Below, in pieces: positions 8,972-17,992 of a stretch of DNA of 64,000 nucleotides; within the stretch, counting starts at the first letter, position 1; each line of letters begins with the position of its first letter. The position numbers and the translations under genes were made by a program. A model generated the notes under the pieces. The model had not been told where the DNA came from. It saw only the letters and a list, made by a program, of their open reading frames with translations, and did no database searches. The stretch comes from Pelolinea submarina (GTDB lineage Bacteria > Chloroflexota > Anaerolineae > Anaerolineales > Anaerolineaceae), in the NCBI RefSeq assembly GCF_003966975.1, contig NZ_AP018437.1:3348001-3412000 (forward strand), given 5' to 3'.

Positions 8972-9010
8972 AAAATTGAACAGAGCACAACAAAGCATCT
9001 GTTCAATTTT
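8972..9010 (-). terminator. Terminator-like hairpin between PK-C and MFS genes
   Basis: Thirteen-base perfect arms (AAAATTGAACAGA and TCTGTTCAATTTT) lie between the stop at 9026 and the MFS start at 8949. On the minus strand a T-run follows, so transcription probably ends or is reduced here before the MFS gene. Confidence 0.75.
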
Positions 9011-9025
9011 CAAACACAAATTTTC

Positions 9026-9574
9026 CTATTCGTTTGCGCGTTGGTAAGGTTTACAAAGAATTTCGTTAACCTCGAATTTTTTAAATTGAGTGAAAGAAGC
9101 CGCGCTGGCCACTACCGCCGTATCCGATCCGCGGTGTGTTCCGGCAATCGCGATCACTTTTTGGCCGGTCTCCAGGTATCCCTGACTGCCGGCAATCAAA
9201 GTGATCTCGCAGACCACCTTGAAACCCTCGCTTACACGGCGGTAAGCGTCCGCCACCAGTCCGGCAGCGGGTTCGCGCGAGAAAGTGGTCATGCCGCCCA
9301 GGGTTGTTCCCCAAATGACACGATGCCCCAAACCGCGCAGGTATTCCTGCACAGGTTCATCCGGACTTTGTTTTCCGTCCAGCACTTCACCCACAATCAA
9401 CAGACTTACATCGCAATCCTTGAACAGCTCAGCCGCCTTGCGGGCAGTCTCGCCGTAAGATGACGCCAACACAATTGTGTCGATGCCGCCCTGAAGATAG
9501 CGCGCTTTGGCGATTTCCAGGGTGCGCTCTGTGTTTTCAGAGCCTGCTTTTTCAAAGTAAGTAATCTCTGCCAT
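9026..9574 (-). CDS. Pyruvate kinase C-terminal-domain-like protein
   Basis: A 182-residue stand-alone protein that looks like the alpha/beta C-terminal domain of pyruvate kinase (PK_C). Supporting segments are ENTERTLEIAKARYLQGG, DTIVLASSYGETARKAAELF and GQKVIAIAGTHRGSDTAVV. Such proteins lack the catalytic barrel, and their role is unknown. It starts 12 bases after a nucleoside hydrolase stop, so the two are probably co-translated. The C-domain fold could bind a sugar phosphate or nucleotide, but that is only a suggestion. Confidence 0.7.
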   Translation of the reverse strand: MAEITYFEKAGSENTERTLEIAKARYLQGGIDTIVLASSYGETARKAAELFKDCDVSLLIVGEVLDGKQSPDEPVQEYLRGLGHRVIWGTTLGGMTTFSREPAAGLVADAYRRVSEGFKVVCEITLIAGSQGYLETGQKVIAIAGTHRGSDTAVVASAASFTQFKKFEVNEILCKPYQRANE

Positions 9575-9586
9575 ATTAATACTCGC

Positions 9587-10486
9587 TTATACCAGCCCTT
9601 CACGCATGATTTCAATAAAGCGCTCTCGATCAATGCTGATACCCACATCCACGTTTCCTTTGGAGGGATTGTTCCAATGCGGCGCGACGGTTGCGCCGCG
9701 CGTGTAGGTGCCGGTCAGTTCGATGTCGATCTGCATGCGTTCGGTTTTCACCACGCTGGGTTCAATTACAGCCGCAACCGCGCAGGCATCGAAGATGATA
9801 CCGCCTTCACGTCCGAAGTGTTTGGTATGGATGTCTACCACGATATCCATGATGTCCGCGGCCGCGACAGCCCAGGGTGTTTGGATGGTGCGGATGCTGT
9901 CCACATCCTTGCGCATGACCTTGGCCGCATCGGTCACTTCCAAACCAATCATCTTGATGGGAATGCCGGAGGTGTAAACGATAAATGCCGCTTCCGGGTC
10001 GGCTTTAATGTTGAATTCCGCGAAGCCGGTGGCGTAAGCGCCGCCCATGGTAACAATCTGCGGGATAGCCTGTTTCAGGCGCGGTTCGATGCGTAGTGCC
10101 AGGCCTAGATTGGTCAGCGGGCCGATCGGCATGTAAATAGTGTCCTTGCCTTCGCCGCTCATGTAATAGTCGATCAAGAAGTTGACCGCGTGCTTTTCCT
10201 GCGGCTTGATGGTCGGCTCGGGGAAAGGCAGTTTGATGACCTGGTCGCCGTCGCCGGCGATGATGGGACCAACCAGTGGATAATCCGCACCTGCGTATAC
10301 CGGCACGTGTTCCAGTTTGCCCGCGCACAACAGGCGCAGGGTGTTGTCCAATGTTTGTTTCAGGGGAGCATTGCCGTGCACCGGCAGGGCAGCCACCAAT
10401 TCGGTGTCCGCGTGATGACCGGCCAGCAACATGGCTACCGCATCATCACAGCCGGTATCGACGTCTAAAATTACTTTTTGTTTCAT
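9587..10486 (-). CDS. Nucleoside hydrolase
   Basis: A 299-residue IunH-type hydrolase that cleaves the N-glycosidic bond of ribonucleosides to base plus ribose. The calcium-binding motif DVDTGCDD is intact at residues 8-15. GPLTNLGLAL, MGGAYATG and EFNIKADPEAA are the usual family blocks, and TYTRGATV is near the end. It lies downstream of the BMP/ABC transporter and amidohydrolase genes and before the PK-C-like gene. Base preference cannot be fixed from sequence alone; purine nucleosides are likely given the neighbours. Confidence 0.92.
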   Translation of the reverse strand: MKQKVILDVDTGCDDAVAMLLAGHHADTELVAALPVHGNAPLKQTLDNTLRLLCAGKLEHVPVYAGADYPLVGPIIAGDGDQVIKLPFPEPTIKPQEKHAVNFLIDYYMSGEGKDTIYMPIGPLTNLGLALRIEPRLKQAIPQIVTMGGAYATGFAEFNIKADPEAAFIVYTSGIPIKMIGLEVTDAAKVMRKDVDSIRTIQTPWAVAAADIMDIVVDIHTKHFGREGGIIFDACAVAAVIEPSVVKTERMQIDIELTGTYTRGATVAPHWNNPSKGNVDVGISIDRERFIEIMREGLV

Positions 10487-10519
10487 TAAATTATTTTTCC
10501 TTGTCTAACAGTAAGTTGT

Positions 10520-11848
10520 TTAGGTAGGATAGTAAGCAATACGCGCGCTCGGAACGCGCTGGCTCAAACGATGCAAACGGCTCTGTACCTCTTTGCGGAT
10601 GCGTTCTTTATCCAGAGTCAGCAGCTTGCGGCCCTGCATCAATACCTTGCCATTACACAGTACCGTATCTACATCCGTAGCACGCATGCTGTACACCAGC
10701 GCCGCCAGCGGATCGGATTTGGGCAAGTTGTGCAGTCCATCCTGACGCAGCAGGGCAATATCCGCCAACAAACCGGGTTTTAAATCCCCGATCTTGTCCG
10801 CCTGCCGGAATACTTTGGCGCTGCCGCGGAAAGCGATGTCCAGCACCTGGCTGATCGGCATTTGGGTCGGGTCACCGCTCTTATACTTGCTGTAGAGCGC
10901 CATCAGCCGCATCTGCTCCATGATGTCCATGGTATTGTTGGAAGCCGCGCCATCCGTGGCCAGGCCAAACGGAATGCCCAACTCCCAATATCTGTCGATG
11001 GGGGTCACCGCGGTAGCATGTTTCATATAGGTGCGCGGCGCAATAGCCACACCGGTATCCGCTGCCGCCAGTATCTCGAAATCGTCATCCTGCGGGTAAA
11101 CACAGTGGCCCAGGATGGTGGGTACATCCAAAACGCCGGTTTCTTTGAGCTGTTTGACCGGCGTCATGCCATATTCTTTCAGGCTCAGGTCAACCTGGGG
11201 TTGGGTCTCAGAGACGTGGATGTGAATGCCCACGTTGTTCTCAGCCGCCTTCCTGGCGCACATGGCCAGGAATTCCGGGCTGGTGGTATAAGGCGCGTGC
11301 GGGCCCAGCCAAGTCGTGATACGACCGTCGGCTTTGCCCTGCCAGCGATGGATGAACTCGACCGTCTGGTCGACCTTTTCCTCGCCCTCATGTCCAAAGA
11401 CGGCCCATACCAGGTTGGCGCGCATACCACTATCTTCAACCGCGCGGGCAATCGTGTCCACGTAGAAGTAATGGTCGGCCACACTGGTGATGCCGTTCTC
11501 GATCATTTCCGCCATGCCCAATTGCATGCCCCAGTAGACATCTTCCTCGGTCAGGTTGGACTCCATCGGCCAGATGTAATCGTTGAACCAGGCCGTGGGG
11601 GTTACATCCTCAGCCAGGTTGCGGAAGAGTACCATGGGAGTATGCGCGTGGGTGTTAATAAAACCAGGGACGGCTAGCAAGCCGTCCGCTGGAATATTTT
11701 CGACATCCGGCTCAACTTTCAGCGAGCCAGTGTCTCCGATAGCCTGAATGCGGTCTCCCTCAATCAGGATATCCTGTCCTGTGAAGACCTCAGCTTTCCC
11801 ATTTGTAAAGCTGAGGAGATCACAATTTGTAATTAATTTTTTATTCAT
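10520..11848 (-). CDS. mtaD: Amidohydrolase, MTA/SAH (adenosine) deaminase type
   Basis: A 442-residue metal-dependent amidohydrolase. The metal motif HAHTPMVLFRNLAED, the later HIHVSET and LGHCVYPQDDD, and ATDGAASNNTMDIM match 5-methylthioadenosine/S-adenosylhomocysteine deaminases. These convert MTA, SAH or adenosine to the inosine forms. The ATG at 11848 is taken; a TTG two codons upstream is the alternative. It sits 28 bases after the second permease gene of the nucleoside transporter. Substrates within the family vary (MTA, SAH, adenosine, other aminopurines), so the symbol is a family label. Confidence 0.85.
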   Translation of the reverse strand: MNKKLITNCDLLSFTNGKAEVFTGQDILIEGDRIQAIGDTGSLKVEPDVENIPADGLLAVPGFINTHAHTPMVLFRNLAEDVTPTAWFNDYIWPMESNLTEEDVYWGMQLGMAEMIENGITSVADHYFYVDTIARAVEDSGMRANLVWAVFGHEGEEKVDQTVEFIHRWQGKADGRITTWLGPHAPYTTSPEFLAMCARKAAENNVGIHIHVSETQPQVDLSLKEYGMTPVKQLKETGVLDVPTILGHCVYPQDDDFEILAAADTGVAIAPRTYMKHATAVTPIDRYWELGIPFGLATDGAASNNTMDIMEQMRLMALYSKYKSGDPTQMPISQVLDIAFRGSAKVFRQADKIGDLKPGLLADIALLRQDGLHNLPKSDPLAALVYSMRATDVDTVLCNGKVLMQGRKLLTLDKERIRKEVQSRLHRLSQRVPSARIAYYPT

Positions 11849-11876
11849 CTTCAAACCCCAATTCAGGCACGATTTT

Positions 11877-12854
11877 TTAGCCCTGGTGTTCGGCAGCCAA
11901 TGAATCGATATGCTCTTTTTGATACTTTTTCATGCGCTCAAGCGCAGCTTGACGCTGCTGAATCGCATAGACTGCCAGCGCAACAACTGTGGTCGCGTAG
12001 GGGATCATTTGGACCAATTGGGAAGGAATGTTCAATGAACCTAACTGGTTGGAGATCGCGTCGGCAAAGCCGAACAGAATAGAAGCCAGCATAACGCCGA
12101 CCGGTTTGCGAGCGCCCAAGTGAATAGCCGCGATACCGATCCAGCCGCGTCCGGCAGCCATTTCCTTTTGGAAAAGCTGCAGGTAGGCCATGGACAGGTT
12201 CATGCCGCCCAACGCAGCAAAAATGCCGCTGATGGCTAATGCAATCATACGGGTGCGAACGACGTTGATACCCAGGGTTGTGGCAGCTTCGGGATTCTCA
12301 CCCACAGCGCGCAGGTGCGTGCCGAAACGGGTGCGATACAGGAAGATATAAACAAGAAATACGGAAAAGAACGCCAGATAGGTGAAAACCGGGTGCCCGC
12401 TGAGAATTTCTCCCACGAATGGGATGTCTTTGATCAACGGAATATTGACGTTCGGTACAGAAAGGCTGCGAACTGTGGATGAGTTGCCCTTATCACCTGT
12501 GATGATATACAGCAGGAAAACCGTTCCGCCTGAAGCCATCAGGTTGGCAGCCAAACCGGCAATGAATAGGTCCGATTTGAAATGCAGATGGAACACACCC
12601 AGCAGCAGCGCTAACAGCACACCGGCGATAATACCGGCCAAAATTGCCAGCCAGATACTACCCGTGAAGGCCGAAACCATCACGCCTGTAAAAGCGCCTA
12701 CGTTCATGATACCTTCCAGCGCCATATTGGGAACTCCAGCGACCTGGGCTACCAGACCGCCCATAGCCGGGAAGATAATCGGCGTGCTGATGCGAATCAC
12801 ACTCGCAATAAACAGTGAACTAAAAATACCTCGGATTACAGTCTCAAGCGACAT
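11877..12854 (-). CDS. BMP-type nucleoside ABC transporter permease 2
   Basis: A 325-residue integral membrane protein with about nine hydrophobic segments, resembling NupQ/BPD_transp_2 permeases. The segments GLVAQVAGVPNMALEGIMNV near the N-terminus and RAVGENPEAATTLGINV in the cytoplasmic coupling loop are typical. It overlaps the preceding permease gene by 11 bases, so the two are translationally coupled. With that permease it would form the channel for purine nucleosides delivered by the BMP lipoprotein. Confidence 0.92.
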   Translation of the reverse strand: MSLETVIRGIFSSLFIASVIRISTPIIFPAMGGLVAQVAGVPNMALEGIMNVGAFTGVMVSAFTGSIWLAILAGIIAGVLLALLLGVFHLHFKSDLFIAGLAANLMASGGTVFLLYIITGDKGNSSTVRSLSVPNVNIPLIKDIPFVGEILSGHPVFTYLAFFSVFLVYIFLYRTRFGTHLRAVGENPEAATTLGINVVRTRMIALAISGIFAALGGMNLSMAYLQLFQKEMAAGRGWIGIAAIHLGARKPVGVMLASILFGFADAISNQLGSLNIPSQLVQMIPYATTVVALAVYAIQQRQAALERMKKYQKEHIDSLAAEHQG

Positions 12855-14004
12855 GGGATTCTCCTTCCTCTTTCAATTGCTTGGCGTTTTTACTGCCATT
12901 ATTTCTATTGTCGGAATCTTGATTTTCGGCGATTCTGGTTCTCACAACCGGCAGCAGTCTTTCTGCGGTAACCAGCAGCAATACCATGGCTTGAATGACA
13001 AATACCAATTCCCTGGAGACATCCGAAGAACGTTCCATTACGTCTGAACCGGCCCGTAGATAGCCATACAAAAGACCAGCGATTGGAACGCCCAGTGGAT
13101 TATTACTGGCCAGAATGGCAATGTTGATACCTTCAAAACCCAACCCGGAGGTCATATTCGAGATGAGTTTGTTGTGGATAGCCAGAGTGATGTGTACACC
13201 AGCCAAACCGGCGAAGATGCCGCTGACCATAATGGACATGATAACGGCGCGATTGACATTGATACCACCATAGCGCGCAAATTTTCCATTAATACCGACC
13301 ATGCGCAATTCATAACCAAAGGGTGTCTTGTACAGCAGGTAGTAGACCACAATCACGGCCGCGATGACCACGTAGACCATCACAGTCACGCTGGTCTGTT
13401 TTATCCACAACTCACGAATATTATGCAGGAAAGGCAAGTCGGGGATAAAAGTTCCCAAACGGAATTCCTTTCCGATACTTTCCGAGCTGACCGAGCGCGA
13501 TTTTTCATTCATGATGAAATTCTTGAGGACGTACTCAAACAATTTCAACGCGATCGTATTCAACATCAGGGATGTTACCAATTCGTTGGCGTTGTAATAC
13601 GCTTTCAATAAAGCCGGGATCAGACCCCACAAAGCGCCTACGATCATGGCGGCCAAAAAAGCCAACAGGATGCGGGGAGCCGGCGGCAGGGGGACGTATA
13701 ACGATACAATACCGGCTGCCATGGCGCCCAGGATCATCTGGCCTTCCACACCGATATACCATTGGCTGGCGTTGAAAACGATACAGATGGTCAAACCCAG
13801 CAGGATCAGCGTCAGAGATTCCTCCAGCCAGTCACCGATGCGGTTCAGGCGTGAGAGCGGCCCCAACAGGAATGATTTATAAGCATTGATCGGGTCTTCA
13901 GATACAAACAGGGTAATAATAAAGCCCAAGCCCAAGCCGATAAAAAGGGCCAGAGCAATACGCAAAAATTCTCGAAAGCCTTTTGATTTAAGGAAAGATT
14001 TCAT
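12844..14004 (-). CDS. BMP-type nucleoside ABC transporter permease 1
   Basis: A 386-residue integral membrane protein of the NupP type. GQMILGAMAAGIVSLYVPLP and the coupling segment RMVGINGKFARYGGINV are typical of this permease class. It starts inside the stop of the ATPase gene (4-base overlap) and overlaps the next permease by 11 bases. The C-terminal tail beyond the last helix is charged and Asn-rich, which is not unusual. Confidence 0.92.
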   Translation of the reverse strand: MKSFLKSKGFREFLRIALALFIGLGLGFIITLFVSEDPINAYKSFLLGPLSRLNRIGDWLEESLTLILLGLTICIVFNASQWYIGVEGQMILGAMAAGIVSLYVPLPPAPRILLAFLAAMIVGALWGLIPALLKAYYNANELVTSLMLNTIALKLFEYVLKNFIMNEKSRSVSSESIGKEFRLGTFIPDLPFLHNIRELWIKQTSVTVMVYVVIAAVIVVYYLLYKTPFGYELRMVGINGKFARYGGINVNRAVIMSIMVSGIFAGLAGVHITLAIHNKLISNMTSGLGFEGINIAILASNNPLGVPIAGLLYGYLRAGSDVMERSSDVSRELVFVIQAMVLLLVTAERLLPVVRTRIAENQDSDNRNNGSKNAKQLKEEGESHVA

Positions 14005-15545
14005 AGGAACTTCTCCATCTCTTCAGGGGTTTGGTGCTTGATACCTAACATATACAAGCCCAATTCTTCCTCACTGACTTCAGCCGCCTTCGGGAACACA
14101 CCGGTGATCTTGCCTTCATAAAGGGTAACAATGCGATCTGAAAGGCTCATCACTTCACCCAAATCAGCAGATACCAACAAGATCGCACAGCCTTTTGTAC
14201 GAATTCTAACCAACTCTTCACGAATGAATTCAGTAGCGCCCACATCAATACCGCGGGTGGGTTGGGAAGCAATCAAAACGTAGGGATCGGAGGAAAACTC
14301 ACGTGCAACGATTACTTTCTGCATATTGCCGCCGGAAAGTGAACCAACCGGCAATTTTCCGTTGGGAGTCAAAATGCTAAACTGTTTGATCAACTCTTTG
14401 CTTTTTGTATCAACCAGTTTGTAATCCAGCATGACACCTTTTTTATAAGGCGCCCGGAAATATCGGTCAACAATCAGGTTCTCTTCAATGGATGCCCGGA
14501 TAGCCACTCCATTGGTCAAGCGGTCTTCAGGAATGTGCGCAATGCCTTTGAGGCGAATATCTCGGGGGGAGTGGTCGAGAATATCTTCATCTTTTACAAT
14601 GACTCTGCCGCCGGCAGATTTTTTCAAACCGGTCAATACCTCAACCAATTCAGTTTGGCCATTGCCTTCCACGCCGGCAATGCCAAGGATCTCCCCGGCA
14701 TACAGGTTGAAACTCACTTCACGGAGCACAGGCCGGCCGGTTTCAGAAAGGAAGGAAATATCCTTGATTTCCATGCGTTTCTCGGCGCGGTGCATTTCGG
14801 GTTTGGTGATATTCAGGAATACCTCGCGGCCAACCATCATGTTTGCCATTTGCTCGCGGGTGACATCCTTTGTATCAACAGTGCCAATCATCTTCCCATG
14901 GCGCATAACCGTAACGCGGTCGGAAATTTCTTTAACTTCTCGTAGTTTATGGGTAATAAAAATTACCGTCTTACCTTGTTGTACCAACGTACGGATTGCT
15001 TTGAACAAATCCTGGGTCTCCTGCGGGGTCAGCACGGCAGTAGGTTCGTCCAGGATGAGAATTTCTGCCTTACGGTAAAGCGTTTTCAGAATTTCAACAC
15101 GCTGGCGCTGGCCAACATTAATGCTGTCCACGATCGCGTCAGGTTGTACAAAAAGACCGAATTGGTCAGATAATTCCTTTGTTACTTCGAGAACTCTTTC
15201 ACGGTCAATGAGTCCTTTTTTCAGAGGTTCGCCACCTAAAACAACATTGGAAGCAACTGTGAACGAGGGTACTAACATGAAGTTCTGGTGAACCATTCCA
15301 ATTTTGTGGTCAATCGCATCCAGGGAGGATTTAAATGTAACACTTTTTCCATCTACAATGATCTCGCCCTCTGTAGGCTGTTCAATGCCGTAGAGGATTT
15401 TCATCAAAGTAGATTTACCGGCGCCATTTTCACCAACCAGCGCGTGAATTTCGCCTTTATTGACTGTAAAATTCACACCATTATTGGCAACCACACCGTT
15501 ATCGTAAACTTTTACGATTTCTTTCATTTCAATTATTGGCTGCAT
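14001..15545 (-). CDS. BMP-type nucleoside ABC transporter ATP-binding protein
   Basis: A 514-residue double ABC ATPase as in sugar and nucleoside (NupO) importers. The first half has Walker A GENGAGKST, a degenerate signature NVGQRQRVEIL and Walker B ILILDEPTAVLTPQE. The second half has a degenerate Walker A (GVEGNGQTEL) but a good signature, LSGGNMQKVIVA. An asymmetric pair like this is usual for the class. A hairpin separates it from the binding-protein gene 70 bases upstream. Confidence 0.94.
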   Translation of the reverse strand: MQPIIEMKEIVKVYDNGVVANNGVNFTVNKGEIHALVGENGAGKSTLMKILYGIEQPTEGEIIVDGKSVTFKSSLDAIDHKIGMVHQNFMLVPSFTVASNVVLGGEPLKKGLIDRERVLEVTKELSDQFGLFVQPDAIVDSINVGQRQRVEILKTLYRKAEILILDEPTAVLTPQETQDLFKAIRTLVQQGKTVIFITHKLREVKEISDRVTVMRHGKMIGTVDTKDVTREQMANMMVGREVFLNITKPEMHRAEKRMEIKDISFLSETGRPVLREVSFNLYAGEILGIAGVEGNGQTELVEVLTGLKKSAGGRVIVKDEDILDHSPRDIRLKGIAHIPEDRLTNGVAIRASIEENLIVDRYFRAPYKKGVMLDYKLVDTKSKELIKQFSILTPNGKLPVGSLSGGNMQKVIVAREFSSDPYVLIASQPTRGIDVGATEFIREELVRIRTKGCAILLVSADLGEVMSLSDRIVTLYEGKITGVFPKAAEVSEEELGLYMLGIKHQTPEEMEKFL

Positions 15546-15573
15546 AAAAATTCTCCAATACCAGAATAGGGAA

Positions 15574-15599
15574 AGGGCAGGGAATAGAATCCCTGCCCT
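15574..15599 (-). terminator. Intra-operon hairpin after the binding-protein gene
   Basis: A nine-base stem, AGGGCAGGG/CCCTGCCCT, with an eight-base loop lies in the 70-base gap between the BMP lipoprotein gene and the ATPase gene. A long T-run is missing. It probably lets through only part of the transcription, or protects the 3' end of the binding-protein message, giving more binding protein than ATPase. Confidence 0.65.
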
Positions 15600-15615
15600 A
15601 TTTAAACATTATTTT

Positions 15616-16689
15616 TTAGAAAACGGTCTCGATGACGATGTCGCCAGCGGTTACTTTTTCTTGCGTCGCGGCGATGGTGTCCTTGACGTCCTGCGGGGTC
15701 ATGGATTCGTAGTAATCGTTGTAAGCCAGACCAACACCGTCTTCGGCAATACCCAGAACTTCGTTGGTGCCTACGGCCAGCGTGCCTTCAAAGTACATCT
15801 TCATGGCGCGATACAGGGATTTGTCCACGTTCTTCAGCATGGAGGTCAGGATCGTGTCGGCCAATTCGGGATTGGTTTCTTTTTCAATTGCGTACTGGTC
15901 GGAATCAACGCCGATTGCCCAGTTACCGGATTCTTGCGCAGCGTAGAAAACGCCTTCGCCAGTGCCGCCGGCAACCTGGAAGACAACATCCGCACCCTGC
16001 TGGTACATGGTCAGGGCTAATTCTTTGCCTTTGGCGGGATCGCTCCAGCTGCTGGCATATTGAATCAGAACATTTTCCGCGGGGATGCCAGCTTCGCCGG
16101 CGCCCTGTACGTAACCAACCATGAAGTCATTGATGACGGGGATATCCATGCCACCAACTGCGCCAACCATACCGGTTTTGCTCATCAGACCGGCATAGAG
16201 GCCAGCCAGGAATGAGCCTTCGTTCTGTTTGTATTGCACAGCGTAGACATTGCCGTAATCACCAGCGGTGAAGTCGACAGGGTTGTCGAACATGATGAAG
16301 GTTTTCTCGGGGTAATCAACTGCCGCCTGGAGGAATGCTTCCATCAGGTCAGCGGATGAAACAACGATAACATCCACATCAGCATCCTGAACGGCATCCA
16401 TCAAGGCCGGTTCCCATTTCGCGGGATCATTGCCAGCTTCGCTGGTGACCAATTCGAAACCGAATTCTTCGGCTGCCTGGGTCAGACCGCGGTGAGCGGA
16501 ATCGGTGAAGGACTTGTCGCCCAAGGTACCATTTACAACGTGAACAACCTTGGTTTCGGCGGGAACGGGCAAACCAGTGCTGTCGGCAGCTGCCGCGGCC
16601 GGTTCTTCAGCAGCTGCGGAACCGCAAGCGGCTAATAATAATGCGCCCAGAACTAAAAGGCTAAAGATCGTGATTTTTTTTGCTTTCAT
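15616..16689 (-). CDS. BMP family nucleoside-binding lipoprotein
   Basis: A 357-residue extracellular lipoprotein with lipobox LLAAC (Cys22), then an Ala/Glu-rich linker. The binding domain has VVNGTLGDKSFTDSAHRGL, the family signature of Bmp/Med proteins, which bind purine nucleosides. DIPVINDFMVGYVQGA and VAGGTGEGVFYAAQE fit the ligand cleft. It is first of the transporter genes, with GGAG before the ATG. It also follows the LacI-type regulator gene by 133 bases. Confidence 0.93.
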   Translation of the reverse strand: MKAKKITIFSLLVLGALLLAACGSAAAEEPAAAAADSTGLPVPAETKVVHVVNGTLGDKSFTDSAHRGLTQAAEEFGFELVTSEAGNDPAKWEPALMDAVQDADVDVIVVSSADLMEAFLQAAVDYPEKTFIMFDNPVDFTAGDYGNVYAVQYKQNEGSFLAGLYAGLMSKTGMVGAVGGMDIPVINDFMVGYVQGAGEAGIPAENVLIQYASSWSDPAKGKELALTMYQQGADVVFQVAGGTGEGVFYAAQESGNWAIGVDSDQYAIEKETNPELADTILTSMLKNVDKSLYRAMKMYFEGTLAVGTNEVLGIAEDGVGLAYNDYYESMTPQDVKDTIAATQEKVTAGDIVIETVF

Positions 16690-16777
16690 TTTTTCTCCTC
16701 AAATTTTTTTGACTAATTTTTATTTACTTACCACTAAAAAGTACCTATACGCTACAACCACCTCCTTCACCAATAAT

Positions 16778-16795
16778 CATAAGAACAATCTTATG
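16778..16795. promoter_or_regulatory. 18-bp inverted repeat between lacI-type and BMP genes
   Basis: Seven-base perfect arms CATAAGA/TCTTATG flank ACAA. It is 27 bases past the LacI stop and about 90 bases before the BMP start. Without a T-run on the minus strand it is more likely an operator than a terminator. It differs from the AACG-centred sites found upstream of the regulator gene. Confidence 0.35.
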
Positions 16796-16822
16796 CAAAG
16801 AAAAAATCCATCCGCTGTGAGG

Positions 16823-17860
16823 TCAATAATTTTTTAGCGGACCAGTTGATGCGCGATTTTCCAAATGGACTTCCAATGTTACCGTTCGGCAGGCTTTATC
16901 AGGACTTTCAATACGGCTTAACAGGTTTTTCACTGCTTCCTCGGCCAGTTGGTGAACCGGTAATTTGATGGTCGTCAATGGCGGTACCGTATACTTCGCC
17001 CAATAGATATCATCCAAGCCTACAACAGACAGGTCGTTGGGGATGCTCAACCCATGGGTATACGCAGATTGCATCACACCCATTGCCATCAGGTCATTGC
17101 AGGCAAATATTGCGGTGGGCCGGTCTTCCATTTCCAGCAGACGGTTGGTGCAGTTCACGCCGCTGATGATATTAAAATCACCGCGCAGGACCAGCGCCGG
17201 ATCATATTGCAGACCGTGCGCTTCCAGGGAAGCTTTATATCCGTACACTCTCTTATAGCTGGGAATGGTTTCTTTGGAACCGGTGATGCAGGCAATCCGT
17301 TTATGCCCCAAGCGGATCAAGTGCTCCGTGGCCAGTTTCCCGGCATAAAAATCATCGATCAAGACCGTGTCGAAATCGTATCCGGGGCAATCATGGTCAA
17401 TTAAAATAATAGGCAGGCTGCCATCACCTACTGAGATCATCTTCGTCGGGAATATCATCGAAGAAACCAGAATGATGCCATCCACCTGCCATTGGGATAA
17501 CTGATTCAAGTAAAACTGTTCTTTTTCGGGATCACCATCCGAGTTACACAGCATAACGCTGTAATTCTGGATATAGCTCAGGTATTCAATACTCCAGGCA
17601 ATTTCAGAATAAAACGGGTTGGTGATATCCGCCACAATAAGACCCAGGGAGTTGGTTTGTTTTTTACGCAGGCTGCGGGCAATGCGGTTTGGTTGATAGT
17701 CCAAACACTCCATCACTGACAACACTTTGTTTTTCAAATCATCGCTGACGTAGCGGGTACCGTTAACCACGTGACTAACAGTAGAAACAGAAACACCTGC
17801 CTTCTCAGCTACTTCCTTAATGGTACTTATGGGGCCCTCCGCAGAAATACGTTTGCGCAA
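16823..17860 (-). CDS. LacI family transcriptional regulator
   Basis: A 345-residue repressor. The N-terminal helix-turn-helix is STIKEVAEKAGVSVSTVSHV followed by the hinge region DYQPNRIARSLRKKQ, then a periplasmic-binding-protein-like sensor domain. Coordinates use the TTG at 17860, the only standard start. However, that TTG has no ribosome-binding site and overlaps a palindrome, while GGAGG lies five bases before an in-frame ATA at 17830, exactly where LacI proteins normally begin. It lies between the BMP transporter and the PLP enzyme and probably senses a nucleoside or base. Confidence 0.9.
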   Translation of the reverse strand: MRKRISAEGPISTIKEVAEKAGVSVSTVSHVVNGTRYVSDDLKNKVLSVMECLDYQPNRIARSLRKKQTNSLGLIVADITNPFYSEIAWSIEYLSYIQNYSVMLCNSDGDPEKEQFYLNQLSQWQVDGIILVSSMIFPTKMISVGDGSLPIILIDHDCPGYDFDTVLIDDFYAGKLATEHLIRLGHKRIACITGSKETIPSYKRVYGYKASLEAHGLQYDPALVLRGDFNIISGVNCTNRLLEMEDRPTAIFACNDLMAMGVMQSAYTHGLSIPNDLSVVGLDDIYWAKYTVPPLTTIKLPVHQLAEEAVKNLLSRIESPDKACRTVTLEVHLENRASTGPLKNY

Positions 17861-17879
17861 TCGTTATTACGATAATAAC
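17857..17879. promoter_or_regulatory. Candidate LacI-type operator at the regulator's own start
   Basis: Two overlapping motifs occur here. On the minus strand GTAATAACGATTGC (17857-17870) is identical to the site at 19240-19253 in opposite orientation. The palindrome GTTATTACGATAATAAC (17863-17879) has seven-base arms around CGA. The position suggests autoregulation. Confidence 0.5.
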
Positions 17880-17913
17880 AGAATCATTCCCCCCGCGCAA
17901 CAATTTTTAAGAT

Positions 17914-17962
17914 AAAAGGACAAATGTCATGTTTTAGTGCTTTTAATGCCATTTGTCCTTTT
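17914..17962 (-). terminator. Terminator after the PLP-enzyme gene
   Basis: Thirteen-base arms, AAAAGGACAAATG and CATTTGTCCTTTT, enclose a 23-base loop. It is 31 bases beyond the stop at 17993 on the minus strand and is followed by Ts. It isolates the regulator gene from the enzyme gene. Confidence 0.7.
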
Positions 17963-17992
17963 TTCGTCCAGACAATTAAGTATGAGCCAATT

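Noticed and set aside
16690-16822. Purine riboswitch before the BMP transporter
   Set aside because: The conserved purine-aptamer loop sequences are absent; only a palindrome and AT-rich sequence are seen.
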